Position numbers and translations under genes: made by a program
Shown here: positions 58,659-64,000 of the stretch, piece by piece
Numbering within the stretch: the first letter of the stretch is position 1
Layout: the number at the start of each line of letters is the position of its first letter
From: Botryosphaeria dothidea
Lineage: Eukaryota > Ascomycota > Dothideomycetes > Botryosphaeriales > Botryosphaeriaceae
DNA: 64,000 bases
Reading direction: 5' to 3'
Assembly: GCA_011503125.2 (NCBI GenBank)
Contig: WWBZ02000001.1
Span: forward strand, 1,922,001-1,986,000
The notes under the pieces: model-generated
Told to the model about the DNA's origin: nothing
The model's database searches: none
The model's input: only the letters and a program-made list of their open reading frames with translations

Positions 58659-59668
58659 ATGGCATCCACCCAATTTCCCCCGCAAGATGGCACATCAACA
58701 CAGGATGCTTCCGGCTCATCGACCTCAGATCGTATTAACACCTCAGGCGGTGACACAAAAAGCGAGCCCGCAGGTTACCCGCGACTTGCAAAGCGGATGG
58801 GGTTCATCCCTGAACAAACCATTATCCGCCGCTTTGGGGCTCTGAACACCAGGAATATCCTTTACCTCCATGCGGAGTTGATTTATTTGGAGAAATCTCT
58901 ACAGGAAGCGGAGAAAAAACACGGTTCTGAGTGCAGCTCCGCGGGAAGCTGGCTTGCATTGAGTCAATCACAAAGTGAGAGTGGCAAGCGGCAGTGGCAA
59001 CTTGTGCAGACGATAAAGAAGAAGCTCAAAGAGTACAGTAAGCTTAAAGACTCTCCAAACAGCAGCGGAGATATCCTGACATGGTCTTCCGTCCAGACAA
59101 TTCTGTCATTCAGCAAGAGATGATACTTCGTATGGGCACTCCCAGCTCCTTCGACCTCGACCAGGTTCAAAAGTACCTCGAATCAGTTGAAATGGGCCCC
59201 TTCTCACTATGTGGACCAGATTCGGCCGTCTGGGGCTCTGTCGATCATCCAGAGAACCATGAACATGACCTCATATCCCTTCTGGCACGCCGCGAAGAGG
59301 ATGCCTTCACCAAGTGGGTCATGTGTAAGGCAACCAAGGTGTTCTTTCGCCTCGGATGGCCACGGGCAAACAAGTCTAGAAAAGCTCGACATTTGAGCAG
59401 CTATGATGATGAGGACCTGCTACTTTGGAGTCAGGCATTTACCAGCATGATCGCCGCAGCTCTTCCGATTGGTTCTATCATAATTCTACAACTCTACTCA
59501 TCCCTTCCCGTCAGATTAGTTTTAATTGCTGTATTCAACGCTCTTCTCTCTCTTTGCCTTAATTTCTTTACAAAATCGCGACCGGTTGACTTGTTCGCAG
59601 TGGCTGCGGCGTTCTCAGCAGTTCAAGTTGCCTTTGTTCAAGCTGGAATCCCAAAGTGTAACGGTTAA
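58659..59668 (+). CDS. DUF6594-family membrane protein
   Basis: Exons 58659-59037 and 59097-59668 give 316 residues; the join KEYNNSVIQQEM keeps frame. After a Ser/Thr-rich start comes the family signature GYPRLAKRMGFIPEQTIIRRFG with LNTRNILYLHAELIYLEKSL. A charged helical middle follows, then three hydrophobic spans near the C-terminus: MIAAALPIGSIIILQLYSSL, LVLIAVFNALLSLCLNFFT, and the region from VDLFAVAAAFSAVQVAF. DUF6594 proteins are abundant in filamentous fungi, with a cytosolic helical domain anchored by these C-terminal helices; their function is unknown. A broken copy of the C-terminus lies at 62475-62680 on the opposite strand. Confidence 0.88.
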
Positions 59669-60020
59669 ATGGAAAAGATGTCATGAAGTTGGTTGAGGAA
59701 ATGGTTTCAAATTTTACTTAGTGTTACAAGATTGAGCGATTGAAAATTGACAAGTGAAATTGAGTAACACGGCTGAGAACGACATGCGCAGACCCCCACA
59801 CCCTTTCAATCTGAATATTTACCCTTTAAAGACCCAAATGAGTAGATGTGTTTTTCTCATGTCAATATCTTGAAGTCCAATATAGCTTTTGGGCTCGTTA
59901 ATTCACACTTGTGAGTGTTTGGAAAACGTTCCTTTCTTTGCGGCATGATGGTCGGGTGGGCTATTGGAGACGAAGAGGTGGTGGAATCAATTTTCGCCGA
60001 CGGGATTGGTTTAAGAACTC
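59669..60020. other. convergent spacer, DUF6594 / orphan gene
   Basis: The 350 bases separate two converging genes. No further gene was recognised. Confidence 0.4.
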
Positions 60021-60883
60021 TCAAGATGCACGCCTCAACCTGATGCTGCTGCTCTCTTCTTGGCTGAATTGCCGAAACAAGTGATCATCATCCTGTCTTC
60101 TCCTCCGCTGATCTTCTAAGGCCTTTTCTCGGAGAGCCTCTGTATCCAAGTGTCAGTAACCACGGAAAGTTTTGGGAGAGTACTCAGACTGCTCACTAGA
60201 TGCACGAACAGGTGACTCTGGCCGCAGACCACCTGTTCCCCGTGTGATTTTCCGAGTTGGTCCGTTCGGGTTTTCTTGTCGCAGCCGTTCCTCGTTGATT
60301 GTGGCTAGCCCAACCACCACATCATACGGTTGTTCCTGCACTATAAAAAACTTGCTGGAAAAGTGCATTTTTTGGGGGAATATCTTCGGGTTTCTGACAC
60401 TCTTTTGCCATAACCACCACCGCAGCTCGATCTTGCCATAGAATTCCTCCGGTCTCTCCTCTGTGGTTCCCGTTTCTAGTAACGTGTAATTATCCAATGA
60501 TGCCATGTCTGTAGCATTTCTGAAGACCGAGAGTTTTATCTTGTTAACGTTGCTGTTGGTATCGAACTTGAAGGTTAAGCCATCCTTCTTGGTCTCGTTG
60601 CCGTCTCTTCTTGGCAAAAGAACCCGGCCAAGCCTTGTTGCGTCGTCATCGTTGTCGTCGTCATACTGCCGCGTAATCGGTTGGAATAAGTCCCACTGGT
60701 ACACACGGATGAACCTCTGTACTACATTACCTTTATAAATATGGATGTGATAGTGGAGAGAAGCATTCTCAGAAATTGATCTACCATCTTTGAGATAGAT
60801 TGAATGAACCGAACGAGGAGATTAATATCCTGCGCTCTTTCAACTGCCTCATCCTGGTTCTCTGGAAGCATCTCTATATCCAT
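60021..60883 (-). CDS. orphan protein with retropepsin-like segment
   Basis: Exons 60883-60785, 60716-60197 and 60139-60021 give 245 residues. The start has a close in-frame upstream TGA. The N-terminus (MDIEMLPENQDEAVERAQDI) leads through the first join (SISKMRFIRVYQW) into a region with an Asp run (QYDDDNDDDATRLG). The middle reads FYGKIELRWWLWQ and then KFFIVQEQPYDVVVGLATI, resembling the C-terminal strands and the hydrophobic-Gly end of the fungal retropepsin-like fold; the equivalent Asp-Thr-Gly is not apparent. The last exon is a charged helix (ALREKALEDQRRRRQDDD) such as often ends these orphans. It is weakly similar in pattern to the orphan at 55416-55843. No function can be assigned. 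Confidence 0.5.
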
Positions 60884-62474
60884 GGCTCAGAGAAGACTCC
60901 TTCAACTGGCAGATGCAGTCTGTTACTAAGACAAACAAGCAAGAGCCAAGTCTCATATGTAATCCTCGTGGTATTCGCCAGAGCTCAAATCTCGAGGCAA
61001 GTTTGATTTGCGCCGTATCCTAGCGTCTAAAGGGATCTCGTTAAGCTTCGTTTATCCGCATTCGAAATTTCGAACCTCCAGAGTTATGAAGAGTCTCACT
61101 TACCAAAAATATATTTTCTGTTTCCGCAGGATTCAGAATTTATGCTCACACAAACTTTGAGGGAGTAAAAAGGCCCTTGGACTGGAGAGTCCGGCTTTTA
61201 TGAACAAATCGGCGAGACATGCGGAAAATCGCGCCCATTAAATGTGTGTAAGCTGTAGTACACGCTTTGTATGCCGTGTTCGGGTTTAGCGTATATATGA
61301 TAAGCGGGCTACGCAAAGGAAAAGCCTGTGCGATAATGCAATGACTGGTTCTGCTAGAAATGATACCACTTTCGAATGCTTTGATTTAATGTTTTGTTAT
61401 AAGATTTAGCTGTCAAATTTAGATGAATTCATATAAGGAGTTGTTGAAGACACTTGGCGGTTGTATAGAGTTCGAGTACTTGTGCGGAATCCTTGAGGGA
61501 TAAACATATCTGCTACGACCGGGGCGGTGCCGATTAAGCGGTGAAGAAGGTGATAGGGTAAATCCATAATTCCAGGAAAGAATGGTTAGCCAGTCTCAAA
61601 TGATTTCATATGTATCTGGGGCACGGACCAAGACGCTAAATATTCGAGCTAACCTAAATCGGTAAGTGCCCTCCAGCCTTGGTCTATGCAAGTCAAGGAG
61701 CCATACCTCGAAGTGAGTCCTTACACAGAACTATGCAGAAATTTTTGCATCGGATCATTTAAAACACTACATGTTGTAGGTTCTTTCTTCAAGTTTTCCC
61801 TTTGCGATCATCGGTACTCTATAGAGGAACTGACGGAGGAGACTAGACCATCAATCGGGCCTGTAATTCGGATCTTTCATATTTTCATGTCATGCGGACA
61901 ATGAGGGACAATGTAGTGGAACCGCATTCTGGCTTTTCTTATGCCACGTGTAATAAGAAAGGTGTGCCCAAGGCTGCGATAGGTAGACGGTCCGATCAAG
62001 CACTCATAATTGGATAGCACATGGTCGTTACCTTCTTCGCCGTGACATGGGACACGACGCGACGACGCATGAATAGGTTGGTGATATATTTTGATGAAGA
62101 GCTTACTTGTTGTTTAAGTTTGGGGAGGTGTTTCTGGTCCAACAGGAATAATCAGTAGCACGTTACTAGTCAGCCTTCACAGTAGTACCGAGGTCCGCGT
62201 GAACCTGTGAGTAGAACATGTAACGGAAAAATAGACAAGCATGTTCTTTAAAGCCGTGAAGGATTTGAGCCCCCCCTCCCTTTCTTTTTTGGCGAGTTGA
62301 CCTTCATGCTTTAACGCTACGCTCCATGGCTCAAGGACTTAGCAAACGGACATGATTTCTATCTCTTTAGTACAAAATACATGGATTTTTTTTTGTTCTA
62401 GATGGAGACTCACGTAGGATTACGGTATAGAATACAGAAAAACTCAGTTCGTAAGGCGCTCGGTCTGCTACGAA
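60884..62474. other. 1.6-kb region with no recognised gene
   Basis: AT-rich sequence with open frames of 72 codons or fewer. No terminal inverted repeats or tRNA were recognised. It is bordered by an orphan gene and a DUF6594 relic. Confidence 0.4.
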
Positions 62475-62680
62475 TTACTTATTCATTGTCCCGACCTGAA
62501 CGAAAACGACTTGGACGGCGATACTGCAAAAACCTCGACTCTTTTCGTAGTCATGAAGGCCGCAAGACAGAAATAAAGGACCAGGTTAAATAACGCAACG
62601 ACCGCAAGACGAATTTCTATGGAGTCTATGCAATGGTTTGCAGCGAAAGATGCGCGGACTAAGCCTGCAAATACAAAGCC
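62475..62680 (-). pseudogene. frameshifted C-terminal relic of a DUF6594 gene
   Basis: The minus strand reads IEIRLAVVALFNLVLYFC and TTKRVEVFAV, matching the penultimate transmembrane helix and the R.VDLFA motif of DUF6594 proteins. After this the frame changes; the adjoining frame gives AVQVVFVQVGTMNK and a stop at 62475, matching AVQVAFVQAGIPK at the end of the intact gene at 58659-59668. No N-terminal signature was found upstream. It is a truncated, frameshifted copy. Confidence 0.6.
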
Positions 62681-63034
62681 ACCAGAGAAGGGTCCCACAC
62701 TGGCGTGCAGTACACTTGTTGTGTATGTTGGTAAGTCGCATTGGCATTTCTGAGCATTTGGCAACCCCTTTCAAAGAGGCCGGTATGAAACGATTACCAA
62801 CCAAGATCTCTTCGAGGAGAAAGGCGTGGCCAACAAGGACGGGGCAGCACAGCATAGTGGCTTTGTCACGTGAAATGATGCAATTGACGGCGGCCCGTAA
62901 GACGAGAGCGGATTACAAAGGCGGCCGATTGCCGGAGGTGGATGGCGTCAGTGCAGCGGCTGGCGGGACATTTTGTTCGCGCATCACGATATCTGCGATG
63001 CAGATTCATCTCTGCGCCTGAGCACTCACGAAAG
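62681..63034. promoter_or_regulatory. upstream region of the CysA-like gene
   Basis: The 350 bases before the acyltransferase start become GC-richer toward the gene and should contain its promoter. No defined element was recognised. Confidence 0.35.
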
Positions 63035-64000
63035 ATGTCTGTTGCGAGCAGAGTCGCGTCGGCGCGGGCACGGTCAGGCCTCAGACAGCAGCTGCTTCGA
63101 TTCGCCCAATCGCGGCCCGCGCAGTCCGGCGCGTCGTGTCACGCCGCCCCGCCGTCATGGCAAGCTTCACGCCGCCTTCACAACCAACCGCGCCGCAGTA
63201 TCCAGCCTGCCCAGGCCGTGAAGCCCGATGCCGATACTGCAGACTCTACGAACCCGGCCCTCGCCTTCCCTTGTCTCGATGCCCTCGAAAACCGATCCGC
63301 AACCCTGCAGAAGCGCTCGTTGCTCGGTCCCGAGCCTACCTACACAGCTGGCGCTCATGAGAGCTTTCTGTGCAAGGAGCCTATGCTGCTGGACTGGGGT
63401 GGAATCTTGCCAGAATTCAAAATAGCCTATGAGACCTGGGGGCGCCTCAATGCCGACAAATCCAATGCCATCCTGCTGCACACCGGCCTGTCAGCCTCTA
63501 GTCACGCCCACAGCACCGACGCAAACCCCAAACCCGGCTGGTGGGAAAAGTTCATTGGCCCTGGGAAGCCTCTCGACACGGACAAATACTTCGTTATCTG
63601 CACGAATGTCATTGGCGGTTGCTACGGTTCGACTGGTCCCTCTTCCATCGACCCAGCCAACGGCGAGCGATACGCCACCAGGTTCCCTATACTCACCATG
63701 GAGGACATGGAGCGTGCTCAGTTCAAGCTGCTAGACCATCTCGGCGTCGAGAAGCTCTACGCAAGTGTAGGCTCCAGCATGGGCGGAATGCTGAGTCTGG
63801 CAGCTGGTGCACTGTTCCCCGAACGCGTTGGTCGAATCATCTCCATCAGCGGCTGCGCACGCAGTCACCCTTACAGCATTGCTATGCGACACACCCAACG
63901 TCAAGGTACGTTGGTTCCCTGTTTCCCCAAACTGATTTCATACTCACATACATTAGTGCTTATGATGGACCCGAACTGGAACCGCGGATTCTATTACAAC
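63035..64000 (+). CDS. mitochondrial serine/homoserine O-acyltransferase, CysA/MetX family (partial)
   Basis: Exon 1 is 63035-63905 and exon 2 starts at 63957; the gene runs off the window after 305 residues. The N-terminus is a classic mitochondrial presequence ([20 protein letters not shown], later Arg-rich with no acids until about residue 70). The alpha/beta-hydrolase core follows: [34 protein letters not shown] (oxyanion region), [18 protein letters not shown], and the nucleophile elbow VGSSMGGML with S248. After the join it reads [16 protein letters not shown]. The elbow and the mitochondrial leader fit the CysA-type serine O-acyltransferases of filamentous fungi, which feed cysteine synthesis, better than cytosolic homoserine acetyltransferase Met2. 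Substrate choice cannot be settled from sequence alone. Confidence 0.85.
   Translation, partial: MSVASRVASARARSGLRQQLLRFAQSRPAQSGASCHAAPPSWQASRRLHNQPRRSIQPAQAVKPDADTADSTNPALAFPCLDALENRSATLQKRSLLGPEPTYTAGAHESFLCKEPMLLDWGGILPEFKIAYETWGRLNADKSNAILLHTGLSASSHAHSTDANPKPGWWEKFIGPGKPLDTDKYFVICTNVIGGCYGSTGPSSIDPANGERYATRFPILTMEDMERAQFKLLDHLGVEKLYASVGSSMGGMLSLAAGALFPERVGRIISISGCARSHPYSIAMRHTQRQGTLVPCFPKLISYSHTLVLMMDPNWNRGFYYN

Noticed and set aside
1..64000. tRNA, rRNA and CRISPR content
   Set aside because: Several GTTCGAAT-like words were inspected (for example near 10712 and 11015) but none sits in a tRNA-shaped context; no rRNA or spaced direct-repeat array was seen, and CRISPR is not expected in a fungal nucleus.

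Overview
This window is nuclear DNA of a filamentous ascomycete (Pezizomycotina; I cannot name the class). Genes carry short introns, mostly about 45-75 bases, with GTAAGT-like donors and CAG/TAG acceptors. The proteins include fungal families such as ECM14, PEX8, fused THI6, ATX2-like ZIP and DUF6594. Exon joins were worked out by hand from splice sites, reading phase and family fit; none was checked against transcripts.

Layout. 0.3-24.9 kb is a conserved housekeeping block: a Sec7-PH Arf exchange factor, ECM14, a Ser-rich protein with a Cys-rich tail, TMEM170, PEX8 (ending in SKL), THI6, PDH E1-alpha, HAT1 and an ATX2/ZIP9 metal transporter. 25.3-29.6 kb holds two homeodomain genes: a homeodomain-C2H2 gene with an apparent one-base deletion inside DNA-recognition helix 3, and a coiled-coil homeodomain gene in which the near-invariant Asn51 is Thr. 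30.4-39.6 kb returns to core genes: mitoribosomal mL46, a Drs2-type P4-ATPase and a D-amino-acid oxidase ending in AKL.

39.7-45.5 kb is accessory: tandem paralogous Cys-rich F-box-like genes (one with an in-frame stop before an open acidic tail), a Nudix ADP-sugar hydrolase and a six-exon class I terpene synthase. 45.5-51.3 kb has no intact gene, but holds a decayed multi-exon gene and perhaps other relics. 51.3-54.6 kb has eIF5, MED22 and DHFR. 54.6-63 kb is a fast-evolving, transposon-marked stretch: two retropepsin-like orphan genes, a 147-bp hAT-like miniature element, an 897-bp non-autonomous hAT element with a perfect 8-bp target duplication and a captured LINE reverse-transcriptase fragment, an intact DUF6594 gene and a broken DUF6594 relic. 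The window ends inside a CysA-like serine/homoserine O-acyltransferase.

Functional themes: membrane traffic (Arf GEF, P4-ATPase), peroxisome (PEX8, DAO with PTS1), mitochondrial metabolism (PDA1, mL46, CysA-like), and chromatin/transcription (HAT1, MED22, homeodomain factors). No single undescribed multi-gene system is evident. The most unusual signals are the homeodomain frameshift, the stop-interrupted F-box paralog, the hAT element carrying LINE sequence, and the decayed gene beside the terpene synthase.
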